This document shows positions 8,300 through 17,673 of a stretch of DNA of 64,000 nt, piece after piece; the first letter of the stretch is position 1, and the number at the start of each line of letters is the position of its first letter. This stretch comes from Muribaculum sp. Its GTDB lineage: Bacteria; Bacillota; Clostridia; Lachnospirales; Lachnospiraceae. The position numbers were made by a program, and so were the translations under genes. The stretch lies in assembly GCA_023663735.1 (NCBI GenBank), contig JAMPGV010000003.1:60057-124056 (forward strand), in the 5' to 3' direction. The notes below the pieces were generated by a model, which saw nothing but the letters and a program-made list of their open reading frames with translations, did no database searches and was not told where the DNA came from.

Positions 8300-10363
8300 T
8301 TATCTGCCCTGCTTTTTGTAATTGGCCTCCGCGGCCTGAAACTGCTCATACAGACTCCCCTGATTGTTCATCTGCTTGACAATGTTGGTGCGGCGCACCA
8401 CGAAATCCCGCAGCTTCCCCATGTACTCCTCCGAGGTGATCCGTCCCTCCGCCACCTGCGTCAGCCCCTTCTCCCAGCTGGCGGTGAGCGCCGGGTTCAA
8501 GAGCGGCTTCAAGGCGGAAGCCACCACGTCGTAGATCATCTCCCCCATCAAAGTGGGCGTCAGCACCTGCGTTTTCTTGTTCAGCGCCAGATATTCGATA
8601 TTGACCAGTTTCTTCAGAATCTCCGCCCGGGTGGCGCTGGTGCCGATTCCGCTCCCCTTGATCTGGGCGCGCAGCTCCTCATCTTCAATGAACTGCCCCG
8701 CGTTCTCCATCGTCAGAATAATGCTTCCCGAGGTATACCGCTTGGGCGGGGAAGTCTCCCCCTCCTTCAGCTCATAGCCCGCCACGGACAAAACGTCTCC
8801 CTTTTTCAGCTTCATGAGCAGGGCGAGCAGTTCCCCGTCGCATTTTGCCTCCGTCTGGCTCTCCTCGCCGGAATCGCCCTCCTGCCCTGCGGGCTGTTCC
8901 TCAGGATCCGCCTTCCCCGGCGCGCGTTCCCTGCCGTCCTTCTTAAAGGAGTATGCCATGACTTTCAGATACCCCTCCTCAGCGGATACTTTAAAGTTCG
9001 CGGTAAATTTCTCCCCCTTCACGTTTATGCTCAAAGCCACCTTCTGATACACGGCCGGCGGATAAAAAATACTCAAAAAACGCCTCGCGACCACCTCGTA
9101 TACTTTGGCGGACAGGGGAGGCAGTCCTCCCAGACTGCCCAGCCCCTGTCCCGTGGGGATGATCGCGTAGTGGTCCGTGATCTGCTTGTCGTTCACATAG
9201 CGCGTCTTCGCAAGATTTTTGTGCCAGCCGCCCGAAAGGATCTCCGCCGCATAATTCCCCGCGGGGGCGTAACTGCGCAGACCGCCTATATTTTTGTGAA
9301 TCTCCTTGGCCACCGCCGTGGACAGTACTCTTGCGTCGGTTCTCGGATAAGTGACCAGCTTGCGCTCATAGAGTTCCTGCACAATGCGCAGCGTCTCGTC
9401 CGGGCTGATTTTAAACAGTTTGGAACAGTCGTTCTGCAGCTCCGCCAGATTATAGAGCAGGGGCGGGTTCTTTTTCTCTTTCTTGCGCTCGATCTCCTCC
9501 GCCGTCACGGCTCCCACCGGCTCCTCCTGCAGAAAGCCGATGAGCTTCTGCGCCGCCGCCTGTTCTTTAAACCCGTTCTCTTTATACAGCTGGGGCGAAG
9601 CATACCAAGCGGAACCCTCCACGGCTCTCCACTCCGCCGCAAACCGCTTCTCCCGCAGTCCGAAAGAACCCAGAACCCGGTAGAAGGGCGTCTTGACAAA
9701 GGATCGCACCTCCCGCTCCCGGTTCACAATCATTCCCAACACACAAGTCATGACGCGTCCCACAGATATGACAGCTCTGTCACGTTTTAGATAACTCTTC
9801 ACCGCAGAGCCGTATTTTAAGGTGAGCGCTCTGGAAAAATTGATGCCCATCAGATAATCTTCCTTGGCCCGCAGATACGCCGCGTCGCTCAGAGCGTCGT
9901 ACTCCGACAGATCTTTCGCCTCCCGGATGCCGCGCAGGATCTCCTCCTCCGTCTGGGAATCGATCCAGACCCGCAGGCGTTTCTTGCCCCGCACGCCCGC
10001 CATCTGCTCCACCAGACGATAGATGTATTCTCCCTCGCGCCCGGAGTCCGTGCAGACATAGATGGTGTCCACATCCGCCCGGTTCAACAGGCCGCTCACG
10101 ATCCGGAACTGCTTCCCCGCGCTCTCGATCACCTGATAGCGGAACTTCTCGGGAATAAACGGGATGGTGTCAAAGCTCCACCGACGGTATTTCTCATCGT
10201 ACACCTCCGGGTAGCTCATGGTGACCAGATGCCCTACGCACCAGGTCACAACGGATTCCTCCGCCTCCAGATAACCGTCAAATTTGCGCATATTCAGTTT
10301 CAGAGCGTTGGCAAATTCCCGCGCCACGCTCGGTTTCTCGGCAATAAACAGACTTTTACCCAT
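8300..10363 (-). CDS. topB: DNA topoisomerase III (type IA)
   Basis: The 687-residue protein begins with a Toprim domain (FIAEKPSVAREFA, then the acidic metal-binding stretch in CTDSGREGEYIY). The active-site tyrosine lies in TYPRTDARVL near residue 340. It cleaves one DNA strand through a 5'-phosphotyrosine and resolves single-stranded links. Length is normal for the TopB class. It starts only three bases after the stop codon of the upstream ATPase gene and is therefore in the same operon. No zinc-finger tail is evident; the C terminus ends in AEANYKKQGR. Confidence 0.96.
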   Translation of the reverse strand: MGKSLFIAEKPSVAREFANALKLNMRKFDGYLEAEESVVTWCVGHLVTMSYPEVYDEKYRRWSFDTIPFIPEKFRYQVIESAGKQFRIVSGLLNRADVDTIYVCTDSGREGEYIYRLVEQMAGVRGKKRLRVWIDSQTEEEILRGIREAKDLSEYDALSDAAYLRAKEDYLMGINFSRALTLKYGSAVKSYLKRDRAVISVGRVMTCVLGMIVNREREVRSFVKTPFYRVLGSFGLREKRFAAEWRAVEGSAWYASPQLYKENGFKEQAAAQKLIGFLQEEPVGAVTAEEIERKKEKKNPPLLYNLAELQNDCSKLFKISPDETLRIVQELYERKLVTYPRTDARVLSTAVAKEIHKNIGGLRSYAPAGNYAAEILSGGWHKNLAKTRYVNDKQITDHYAIIPTGQGLGSLGGLPPLSAKVYEVVARRFLSIFYPPAVYQKVALSINVKGEKFTANFKVSAEEGYLKVMAYSFKKDGRERAPGKADPEEQPAGQEGDSGEESQTEAKCDGELLALLMKLKKGDVLSVAGYELKEGETSPPKRYTSGSIILTMENAGQFIEDEELRAQIKGSGIGTSATRAEILKKLVNIEYLALNKKTQVLTPTLMGEMIYDVVASALKPLLNPALTASWEKGLTQVAEGRITSEEYMGKLRDFVVRRTNIVKQMNNQGSLYEQFQAAEANYKKQGR

Positions 10364-10366
10364 GGC

Positions 10367-11380
10367 TCATCCCTTTTTGTAAGCCTCCCGCACAAATCTC
10401 GGAAAGGCGTCCTCCACGATTTCTTTATAGAACTGTCTCGGGGTGAGTTCCTCCAAAAGACTCTGATTGGGATAGATAAAACAGAAATAAAACCGCACAT
10501 ACGGCCTTGTGATGCGATACGTCCCCGCGCCGGTTTTCTCCACCAAATCCAGCTCCATCAGATTCTTCAGATACACGCTGATCTTGGCTCTGGAAAACCC
10601 GGTGCGGTGATAGATGTCGTTGAGTTTGCTGCTGCCCGACGCCATCACGGCCAGAATGGTGTTGTACACCGCCGTCTCCCGCAGTTCCCCCGCAAGACAG
10701 GCCGTCATCTCCCCGTGCAGGCTGCTGTATTTGTCCACCACATTGCGGATCAGATTGTCCACGGCATTCAAAGACCGATCCGTGCGCATCCACAGCCCCG
10801 GCACACCGCCCAAGGCCGCGTAGAGCTGCACACAGTCGTCCTCGCTGTACTCGGGATAAAGCTCCTGCATTCTCTGGACATTCAGTTCCCGCACCTTCAA
10901 AAATCCCGAGATCGACGCCGCTTCGCCGCCGATTTTGCCCACCATATGATTTTCCACCCAGCCTGCGGCGGAACTGCACAGAACCACCAGAACCGGCAGC
11001 GCGCCTTCCTTGACAAACTTCGCCAGCGCAGGGAAGAAATCTCCGTCCCCCTTCACCATATGGTGGAATTCGTCCACCACCAAAACCGGCTTTTTATCCG
11101 GGAAGGCCCTCCGCATCCGGTCAAAAATATCCGCATACTCCGGATATTCCTCCGCTCCCGCGTCCGTCATGCCAAGCTCCTTCGCCCACTGGTGGCGCTG
11201 CTCCCTGTCCGAGCCGGAGCGCGCCATATAATAGACGCCGCTCTTGGCGCGGCAGAATGTCCGCAGAAGCGCCGTCTTGCCCACGCCCTTCTGCCCGTAG
11301 ACGACCAGAATCCGGCTGCCCTCCGCGCCGTAGTATTGATTCAGATAATGTAATTCCGCATCCCTTCCTACAAAAGCCAT
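10367..11380 (-). CDS. ATP-binding protein of the archaeal-type ATPase (PF01637) / DUF234 class
   Basis: The protein has 337 residues. The N-terminal STAND-like P-loop ATPase has Walker A GQKGVGKT (about residue 30) and Walker B PVLVVDEFHH (about 97-106). Residues about 200-270 form a winged helix (KLNDIYHRTGFSRAKISVYL), and the C terminus matches the DUF234-type tail (YRITRPYVRFYFCFIYPN). Family members are nucleotide-switched regulators of mostly unknown role. It is packed between an EAL protein (12 bp upstream) and topB (3 bp downstream), so a link to DNA topology or signalling is possible but unproven. Confidence 0.88.
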   Translation of the reverse strand: MAFVGRDAELHYLNQYYGAEGSRILVVYGQKGVGKTALLRTFCRAKSGVYYMARSGSDREQRHQWAKELGMTDAGAEEYPEYADIFDRMRRAFPDKKPVLVVDEFHHMVKGDGDFFPALAKFVKEGALPVLVVLCSSAAGWVENHMVGKIGGEAASISGFLKVRELNVQRMQELYPEYSEDDCVQLYAALGGVPGLWMRTDRSLNAVDNLIRNVVDKYSSLHGEMTACLAGELRETAVYNTILAVMASGSSKLNDIYHRTGFSRAKISVYLKNLMELDLVEKTGAGTYRITRPYVRFYFCFIYPNQSLLEELTPRQFYKEIVEDAFPRFVREAYKKG

Positions 11381-11392
11381 CGTCCTACCTCG

Positions 11393-13111
11393 TCACATTT
11401 CCTGCAAAATCTCCTCGATCTTCTCGGGCGGCAGCGGCCTGCCCAGAAAATATCCCTGAATCATATCGCATCCGATCGACTTGAGATACTCGTACTGCGC
11501 TTCCTCCTCGACGCCCTCCGCAATGGACTCCACGCCCAGAGACTTCACCATGTTGATGATGGACTCCGTGATAATCCGGGTCGCCCCGTCGGTCAGCACC
11601 GTGTCGATAAAACTCTTGTCGATCTTGAGCGTGTCGATCGGCAGTTTTTTCAGATAAGACAATGAGGAAAATCCCGTCCCGAAGTCATCCAGCGAGACGC
11701 GGATCCCGGCCTCCCGCAGCAGTTTCAGCTTCTCGATCACCTTGTCGAAATCGTCGATCAGAATGCTCTCCGTAATCTCGACCTCCACCTCGTTCGGCTC
11801 CACATGATACCGTCTGATCGTCTCCAAAAGCTCTTCCACAAACTCTTCCCGATTGTACTGCACCGCCGAGATATTGATGGACATGATAAACGGGATTCCG
11901 TATTGCTCCCGCCATTTCGCATAATTTCTGACGCTCTCCTCCACCACCCAGCTCCCGATGGAAACGATGCAGCCGTTTTTCTCCGCAATGGGAATAAAGA
12001 CGGTGGGGCTGATCATATGCCCCGTCTCGTCCTTCCAGCGGATCAAGGCTTCCACGCCCCGCAGCCTCTTGCTGCCCGTGAAAAACTGCGGCTGGTAATA
12101 GAGCAGGAAATTGCTGTTGAACACCGCCTGCTTCAGACGGTTTTCCATCTCGATATTGTTCAAGAAATCATCCAGAATCAATGTGTCAAAATATTGCAGG
12201 GAATTTTTCCCCATCCCCTTACAGCGGAACATGACAATCTCCGCGCAGTTGATCAAATCGAGCGCCGAGGACGCCGCCTCCGGGTACTCCGCAACGCCGA
12301 TGCTCACGGTGATATTCACCCGCTGTCCGCCGCTTAAGACAAACGGCTCCTTTAATCTGCCGCAGATCGTTCTGTGGATATGTTCCACGCTGTGGCTTCC
12401 GGACGGCTCGTAGACGGCGATGCAATAGACGTCGTTGTTGAGATGGCACACAATCACATGGTCATCCGACAGCTCTTTCAAGAAAGCGCCAAACGTCTGG
12501 ATCATCTCGTCGCCCACCACCATGCCCATGCCGTCGTTAATCTTTTTGAAATCGTCGATATCGATCACCATGACGCTGACCACACTGTTTCCGGCTTCCG
12601 CCTTCCGCAGGAAGCCATTCAAGAGCGTCACGAAATAATTGCGGTTATACAGCCCCGTCATGATGTCAAAATGAGCCATATAGATCAATTCTTCCCGCTG
12701 GCTCTTCTGCTTGGTCGTGTTTTCCACCACGATCAGCTTGTCCTGCTCCGTCCCCAGATTGTCATAGTTCACGGTAGTCCGAAAGGAATACCAGCGTTTC
12801 CCGTCCTTATGTCTGCATTCCATGGCGGATACGCCGTGGCCGCTCTTCTCTAAGAAAAGCACATCCCTGAGCGGCATCACGCAGGACTCCTCCATCTCGT
12901 CAAAGATCCGGACGATGTCTTTGATATCCTGAATATCAAAATCAAAGAATTCCCGCCATCTGCCCATGGTGATAATTTCCTTTTTCTCGAAGGAATAATA
13001 CAGATAGGCGCAGTTTGACGCATCGCAGATCATCTTGTACATCTTTTCTTTGGCGCTGAGCCTCCGGTTCATTGCTTTGAGCAGATCCAGCTGATAATCC
13101 ATTTCATTCAT
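11393..13111 (-). CDS. PAS-like / degenerate GGDEF / EAL protein, predicted c-di-GMP phosphodiesterase
   Basis: The 572-residue cytoplasmic protein has a PAS-like region (about 20-140), a GGDEF-fold domain (about 150-310) and an EAL domain (about 320-570). The GGDEF signature is replaced by LNNDV, so cyclase activity is not expected. The EAL domain keeps VEALIRW, the metal-binding EVEITES segment, LDDFGTGFSS and the catalytic-loop KIDKSFI, so it likely hydrolyses c-di-GMP. No transmembrane segment is present. It lies 16 bp after asd in the argH-asd operon. Confidence 0.92.
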   Translation of the reverse strand: MNEMDYQLDLLKAMNRRLSAKEKMYKMICDASNCAYLYYSFEKKEIITMGRWREFFDFDIQDIKDIVRIFDEMEESCVMPLRDVLFLEKSGHGVSAMECRHKDGKRWYSFRTTVNYDNLGTEQDKLIVVENTTKQKSQREELIYMAHFDIMTGLYNRNYFVTLLNGFLRKAEAGNSVVSVMVIDIDDFKKINDGMGMVVGDEMIQTFGAFLKELSDDHVIVCHLNNDVYCIAVYEPSGSHSVEHIHRTICGRLKEPFVLSGGQRVNITVSIGVAEYPEAASSALDLINCAEIVMFRCKGMGKNSLQYFDTLILDDFLNNIEMENRLKQAVFNSNFLLYYQPQFFTGSKRLRGVEALIRWKDETGHMISPTVFIPIAEKNGCIVSIGSWVVEESVRNYAKWREQYGIPFIMSINISAVQYNREEFVEELLETIRRYHVEPNEVEVEITESILIDDFDKVIEKLKLLREAGIRVSLDDFGTGFSSLSYLKKLPIDTLKIDKSFIDTVLTDGATRIITESIINMVKSLGVESIAEGVEEEAQYEYLKSIGCDMIQGYFLGRPLPPEKIEEILQEM

Positions 13112-13127
13112 ATTGTATCCCCATCTG

Positions 13128-14222
13128 TCAGTTTGACTGCTTCTTCGTGATATATCCCTGCGCCTTCAACAGCTCCGCGCAGAGTACCGCGCCGCCTGCC
13201 GCGCCGCGGACGGTATTGTGGGAGAGTCCCACGAATTTCCAATCGTACACCGTATCCTCCCGCAGCCGTCCCACGCTGACGCCCATTCCGTTCTCGTAAT
13301 CCACATCCAGCGCCACCTGCGGCCGATTGTCCTCCTCCAGATACTGGATAAACTGCTTGGGCGCGCTGGGCAGGGCAAGCCTCTGCGGCTCTCCGGAGAA
13401 CATGCGCAGCTTCTCGATCAGCTGCTCCTTGGTGGGTTTCTTTCTAAATTTTACAAACACCGCAGCCGTATGGCCGTTCAACACGGGTACGCGGATGCAC
13501 TGGCAGGTGATCACGGGGCTTTCCGCCGGTTTGATCACGCCGTCCTCGATCTTCCCCCAGATGCGCAGCGGCTCCTTCTCGCTCTTCTCTTCCTCGCCGC
13601 CGATATAGGGGATGATATTGCCCTCCATCTCCGGCCAGTCCTTGAACGTCTTCCCCGCTCCGGAGATCGCCTGATAGGTGGTCGCCACCACTTCGTAAGG
13701 TTCAAACTCCTTCCACGCAGTAAGCACGGGCGCATAACTCTGGATGGAACAGTTGGGCTTCACAGCCACAAATCCTCTGGAAGTGCCGAGGCGCTTCTTC
13801 TGAAAATCAATCACCCGCATATGCTCCGGGTTGATCTCGGGGACTACCATGGGTACGTCCGGCGTCCAGCGGTGCGCGCTGTTGTTGGACACCACGGGAG
13901 TCTCCGTCTTGGCGTACTCCTCCTCGATCTTCTTGATCTCCTCTTTGGTCATGTCCACGGCGCTGAATACAAAATCCACCTCGGCGGCCACTTTCTCCAC
14001 CTCGTTCACGTTCATAACCACCAGTTTCTTCACAGCCTCCGGCATGGGCGTATCCATCTTCCAGCGGCCTCCCACGGCCTCCTCATAGGTCTTGCCCGCA
14101 GAGCGGGGGCTGGCGGCGATGGTCGTCACCTCAAACCAAGGGTGATTCTCCAAGAGCGCGATAAAGCGCTGTCCCACCATACCGGTTCCGCCCAAAATTC
14201 CGACTTTCAATTTCTCGTTCAT
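13128..14222 (-). CDS. asd: Aspartate-semialdehyde dehydrogenase (archaeal/fungal type)
   Basis: This 364-residue enzyme reduces aspartyl phosphate to aspartate semialdehyde for Lys, Thr, Met and cell-wall diaminopimelate. The N-terminal nucleotide fold GILGGTGMVGQRF is clear, and the active-site Cys lies in VKPNCSIQSY. The sequence pattern fits the archaeal/fungal subclass rather than the E. coli subclass. ATG at 14222 was chosen because AGGAGG lies eight bases before it. It follows argH by 25 bp. Confidence 0.95.
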   Translation of the reverse strand: MNEKLKVGILGGTGMVGQRFIALLENHPWFEVTTIAASPRSAGKTYEEAVGGRWKMDTPMPEAVKKLVVMNVNEVEKVAAEVDFVFSAVDMTKEEIKKIEEEYAKTETPVVSNNSAHRWTPDVPMVVPEINPEHMRVIDFQKKRLGTSRGFVAVKPNCSIQSYAPVLTAWKEFEPYEVVATTYQAISGAGKTFKDWPEMEGNIIPYIGGEEEKSEKEPLRIWGKIEDGVIKPAESPVITCQCIRVPVLNGHTAAVFVKFRKKPTKEQLIEKLRMFSGEPQRLALPSAPKQFIQYLEEDNRPQVALDVDYENGMGVSVGRLREDTVYDWKFVGLSHNTVRGAAGGAVLCAELLKAQGYITKKQSN

Positions 14223-14247
14223 CTCTGTATCCTCCTGCGTTTTGTTT

Positions 14248-15648
14248 TTATCTTTCCTCAAACCAGTCCCGCTCCTCGGCGAGATACTCCCTGTGGAGCG
14301 CGATCACCCGCCTCATGGCCTCCGGACCCGGCGCGCCGGCCGTCAGCCGCTTCTCCACACAGGTCTTGAGGGAAACCGCGTCATAGACGTCCTCCTCAAA
14401 GCGATCGCTGACCGCCCGCAGCTCCTCCAGCGAGAGCGCGTCGATGGACGTGTCCTTGTCAATGCAGTATAGCACCAGCCTGCCGACGATGCCGTGGGCG
14501 TCCCGAAACGGCACACCTTTGTTCACCAGATAGTCCGCCGCGTCCGTGGCGTTGGTAAATCCTTTCATGGCGCTGTCGGCCATGCGGTCCTTCCGAAACT
14601 TCATGGTGGAGAGCATTCCCGTGAAAAGCCGGATACAGCTTTCCGCCGTGTCAAAAGCGTCGAAAGCCATCTCCTTGTCCTCCTGCATGTCCTTATTATA
14701 GGCCAGCGGCAGTCCCTTCATGGTGGTGAGAAGCCCCATCAGCGCGCCGTAGACCCGGCCGGTCTTGCCCCGCACCAGCTCCGCAATATCGGGATTTTTC
14801 TTCTGGGGCATGATGCTGCTCCCTGTGGAATAAGCGTCGTCGATCTCCACAAAGCGGTATTCGTTGGAGTTCCAGAGAATGATCTCCTCCGCAAAGCGGC
14901 TTAAGTGCATCATCACCGTGGCAAGCGCCGCCAGAAACTCGATCAGGTAATCCCTGTCGGACACAGAATCCATGCTGTTGAGCGTCGGCCCCTCAAAACC
15001 CATCAAATGCGCCGTGTACTCACGATCCAGCGGATAGGTGGTTCCCGCCAGCGCACCCGCTCCCAGCGGACAGAAATTCATGCGCTTGAAAATATCATAC
15101 ATGCGGAGCCTGTCCCGCTTGAACATCTCAAAATAAGCGCCGTAATGATGAGCCAGCGTGGTGGGCTGCGCTTTCTGCAAATGCGTAAAGCCCGGCATAT
15201 ATGTCTCCACGTTCTCTTCCATAGTGTTTAAGATCACTTCCAGAAGCTCTTTCAAAAGCCCGTCCGTCAGGCACACCTGCAGTCTGGTGTACAGGCGCAT
15301 GTCCAGCGCCACCTGATCGTTGCGGCTCCGCCCCGTGTGCAGCTTCTTGCCCGCATCGCCGATCCGCTCCGTCAGGTTCGCCTCCACGAAACTGTGAATA
15401 TCCTCATAACGACTGTCGATTTCCAGCTTTCCGCTCTCCACATCCTCCTGAATGGCGCGCAGCCCTTCCACAATGGCTTTCATCTCATCCTCGGTGAGGA
15501 TTCCCTGCTTGGCAAGCATGACCACATGCGCCACACTGCCCTCGATATCCTGACGGTACAGTCTCTTGTCAAAGCCGATGGAGGCATTAAAATCATAGAC
15601 CTGCCTGTCCGTCTCCTTGGTGAAACGACCGCCCCATAACTGTGCCAT
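14248..15648 (-). CDS. argH: Argininosuccinate lyase
   Basis: This 466-residue enzyme splits argininosuccinate into arginine and fumarate, the last step of arginine synthesis. The fumarase/lyase superfamily signature GSSIMPQKKNP is present near residue 280, and HTGRSRNDQV near residue 107. It is the first gene of a six-gene minus-strand set ending at 7586. An AT-rich segment with TATAAT at 15694-15699 lies upstream and could be its -10, but no good -35 was found. argG is not in the window. Confidence 0.97.
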   Translation of the reverse strand: MAQLWGGRFTKETDRQVYDFNASIGFDKRLYRQDIEGSVAHVVMLAKQGILTEDEMKAIVEGLRAIQEDVESGKLEIDSRYEDIHSFVEANLTERIGDAGKKLHTGRSRNDQVALDMRLYTRLQVCLTDGLLKELLEVILNTMEENVETYMPGFTHLQKAQPTTLAHHYGAYFEMFKRDRLRMYDIFKRMNFCPLGAGALAGTTYPLDREYTAHLMGFEGPTLNSMDSVSDRDYLIEFLAALATVMMHLSRFAEEIILWNSNEYRFVEIDDAYSTGSSIMPQKKNPDIAELVRGKTGRVYGALMGLLTTMKGLPLAYNKDMQEDKEMAFDAFDTAESCIRLFTGMLSTMKFRKDRMADSAMKGFTNATDAADYLVNKGVPFRDAHGIVGRLVLYCIDKDTSIDALSLEELRAVSDRFEEDVYDAVSLKTCVEKRLTAGAPGPEAMRRVIALHREYLAEERDWFEER

Positions 15649-15837
15649 ATCGTTCTCCTTTTCCGCCGTCTCTCAATGGCCTAAAATAATTAAATTATAT
15701 TTTAACATAAATCGCGCCGAAATGCAATACGGACGCGCTCTACAGACACACTTTTTGACTTTTTCATTTTCTCACTTTTTTGAATTCCACTCATACAATA
15801 CTATAAATCCAAATTTTATGCGAAGAAAGGTCTGCGT

Positions 15838-16620
15838 ATGACAACCCCTTATATGCTCCGGCTTCATAATATCAACTATTCCTACCATACGCTGCACGGC
15901 GAGACCAAAGTCTTAAAAGACTTGTCCTTCGACGTGAAAGAGGGCGAATTTGTGGCGGTCGTGGGTGCCAGCGGATGCGGCAAATCCACGCTCTTATCCA
16001 TCATTGCAGGACTCCTCACCCCCGAATCCGGCACCATCTCCGTCAACAACCCCGACGGCTCCCTGCGCTATCCCCGGGTGGGCTACATGCTGCAGCGGGA
16101 CCATCTCTTCGAGTGGCGCACCGTCTATAAGAACGTGACGCTCGGACTGGAAATCAACCATATGCTCACCGAGGAGCGGCTCGGCTATGTCAACCGCCTC
16201 CTGCGGGATTACGATCTGGAACAATTCCGCGACAAACGCCCCGGCGAACTCTCCGGCGGCATGAAACAGCGCGCCGCCCTGATCCGCACGCTCGCGCTGG
16301 ATCCACAGCTCCTGCTCTTAGATGAACCATTCAGCGCGCTGGACTACCAGACCCGCCTGTCCGTGTCGGCGGACATCTGCCGCCTAATCCGGCGCACCGG
16401 CAAAACCATGCTCTTAATCACCCACGATCTGTCCGAGGCCATCTCTCTGGCGGACAGGGTCATTGTCCTGAGCAGACGTCCCGCCACGGTCAAATGCGAA
16501 ATTCCCATCCAGCTGACCACCGGGGACGACGCCTCGCCGCTGGCCGCCCGGAACGCGCCGGAATTTAACAGCTATTTCAACCGATTATGGGAGGAGATCA
16601 AAGATGAAGAAACCGACTAA
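15838..16620 (+). CDS. ABC transporter ATP-binding protein (nitrate/sulfonate/taurine SsuB-TauB type)
   Basis: The 260-residue ATPase has Walker A GASGCGKST (about residue 42), the signature LSGGMKQRAA, Walker B LLLLDEPF and a switch His in LITHDLSEA. It is typical of importers for sulfonates, nitrate or thiamin precursors. The gene starts with AAAGG seven bases before ATG 15838 and overlaps the permease gene by 17 bases. No binding-protein gene is adjacent; argH is divergent upstream, and a terminator and tRNA-Thr lie downstream. Confidence 0.92.
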   Translation: MTTPYMLRLHNINYSYHTLHGETKVLKDLSFDVKEGEFVAVVGASGCGKSTLLSIIAGLLTPESGTISVNNPDGSLRYPRVGYMLQRDHLFEWRTVYKNVTLGLEINHMLTEERLGYVNRLLRDYDLEQFRDKRPGELSGGMKQRAALIRTLALDPQLLLLDEPFSALDYQTRLSVSADICRLIRRTGKTMLLITHDLSEAISLADRVIVLSRRPATVKCEIPIQLTTGDDASPLAARNAPEFNSYFNRLWEEIKDEETD

Positions 16621-17428
16621 CAGCTCCACTAGAGAGCCGACGAAACAGGAACTTTTCATGCGGCAGCATCTCAGGCACCACCGCCAGATCGCATGTCTGC
16701 GCCTGCTTCTGCTGGTGCTTTTTTTGATTGTATGGGAGGCGAGCGCCCGGACGGGACTCATCGACAGCTTCTTTTTCTCAAGCCCCTGCAAGGTGACTGC
16801 CCTGTTGTGGGAGATGTGCAAGGACTACAGCATCTTCGGCCATGCGGGCATCACGCTGTTTGAAACCCTCGTCAGCTTCCTGCTGGTATTTCTGGTGAGT
16901 CTTGCCGCGGCGACCCTGCTCTGGTACTCTCCCAAGCTCTCCGAGATTCTGGAGCCTTATCTGGTAGTTTTAAACAGTCTGCCCAAATCGGCTCTTGCGC
17001 CCCTTTTCATCGTCTGGCTGGGTACAGGCACCAAGACCATTATCGTGGCGGGTATCTCCGTGGCGGTCTTCGGCTCCGTCATCAGTTTCTACACCGCCTT
17101 CAAACAATGCGATCCCGAGAAAATCACGCTGATCTACACGCTGGGCGGAAGCCGCCGGGACGTCTTTTGCAAGATGGTGCTGCCCTCCTCCGTGCCGCTT
17201 CTGTTAAGCACCACCAAAGTCAATATCGGCCTTGCGCTGGTGGGCGTCATCATCGGGGAATTTCTGGCGGCCAGACGCGGGCTGGGCTATCTCATCATCT
17301 ACGGCTCTCAGGTCTTCCAGCTCAATCTTGTGATCCTGAACGTGCTGCTTTTGTGCCTGATCGCCATGGGCTTCTACAAAGGCATCCAGATGATCGAACA
17401 CCACATCCGCAAAAAGATGCAGCTGTAA
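16604..17428 (+). CDS. ABC transporter permease (SsuC/TauC type)
   Basis: This 274-residue membrane protein has about six hydrophobic segments and the family EAA-loop region (GGSRRDVFCKMVLPSSVPLL near residue 185). Together with the overlapping ATPase it forms half of an importer for an anion or thiamin-like precursor. The binding protein must come from elsewhere. GGAGGAG precedes the ATG inside the upstream gene. Confidence 0.92.
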   Translation: MKKPTNSSTREPTKQELFMRQHLRHHRQIACLRLLLLVLFLIVWEASARTGLIDSFFFSSPCKVTALLWEMCKDYSIFGHAGITLFETLVSFLLVFLVSLAAATLLWYSPKLSEILEPYLVVLNSLPKSALAPLFIVWLGTGTKTIIVAGISVAVFGSVISFYTAFKQCDPEKITLIYTLGGSRRDVFCKMVLPSSVPLLLSTTKVNIGLALVGVIIGEFLAARRGLGYLIIYGSQVFQLNLVILNVLLLCLIAMGFYKGIQMIEHHIRKKMQL

Positions 17429-17436
17429 ACCGCATC

Positions 17437-17469
17437 AAAAATTCCCGCAGACCAAACCGTCCGCGGGAA
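17437..17469 (-). terminator. Rho-independent terminator of tRNA-Thr
   Basis: On the minus strand a hairpin (TTCCCGCGGAC paired with GTCTGCGGGAA) is followed by TTTTT. It lies 12 bases after the tRNA 3' end and may also stop the converging permease transcript. Confidence 0.8.
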
Positions 17470-17481
17470 CCTACATAACAA

Positions 17482-17554
17482 AGCTGAAAATGGGACTCGA
17501 ACCCACGACCCCTTCATTACGAGTGAAGTGCTCTACCAACTGAGCTATTTCAGC
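17482..17554 (-). tRNA. tRNA-Thr (anticodon CGT)
   Basis: The cloverleaf folds completely: acceptor GCTGAAA/TTTCAGC, D stem GCTC/GAGC, anticodon stem CTTCA/TGAAG with loop CTCGTAA, and T arm with TTCGAGT. Anticodon CGT reads ACG threonine codons. The discriminator base is T and no CCA is encoded. The AT-rich restriction-modification island begins directly upstream. Confidence 0.97.
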
Positions 17555-17588
17555 ATCTCGATGTGCGACAGCACAACCGACAAAATAC

Positions 17589-17617
17589 ATTATAAGGGGT
17601 AAAGCAAAAATTTGCAA
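17589..17617 (-). promoter_or_regulatory. Promoter of tRNA-Thr
   Basis: TTGCAA (17612-17617) and TATAAT (17589-17594) are separated by 17 bases on the minus strand, about 35 bases before the tRNA 5' end. Confidence 0.75.
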
Positions 17618-17673
17618 TACCAATTTTTATTTTCCCGCCAAATTTCGGATTCTCGGAAAATTCACAGCTTTCA

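Noticed and set aside
8276-9790. 504-codon plus-strand frame opposite topB
   Set aside because: Antisense shadow of a clear topoisomerase; Leu/Arg/His-rich composition is typical of shadows in G+C-rich genes.
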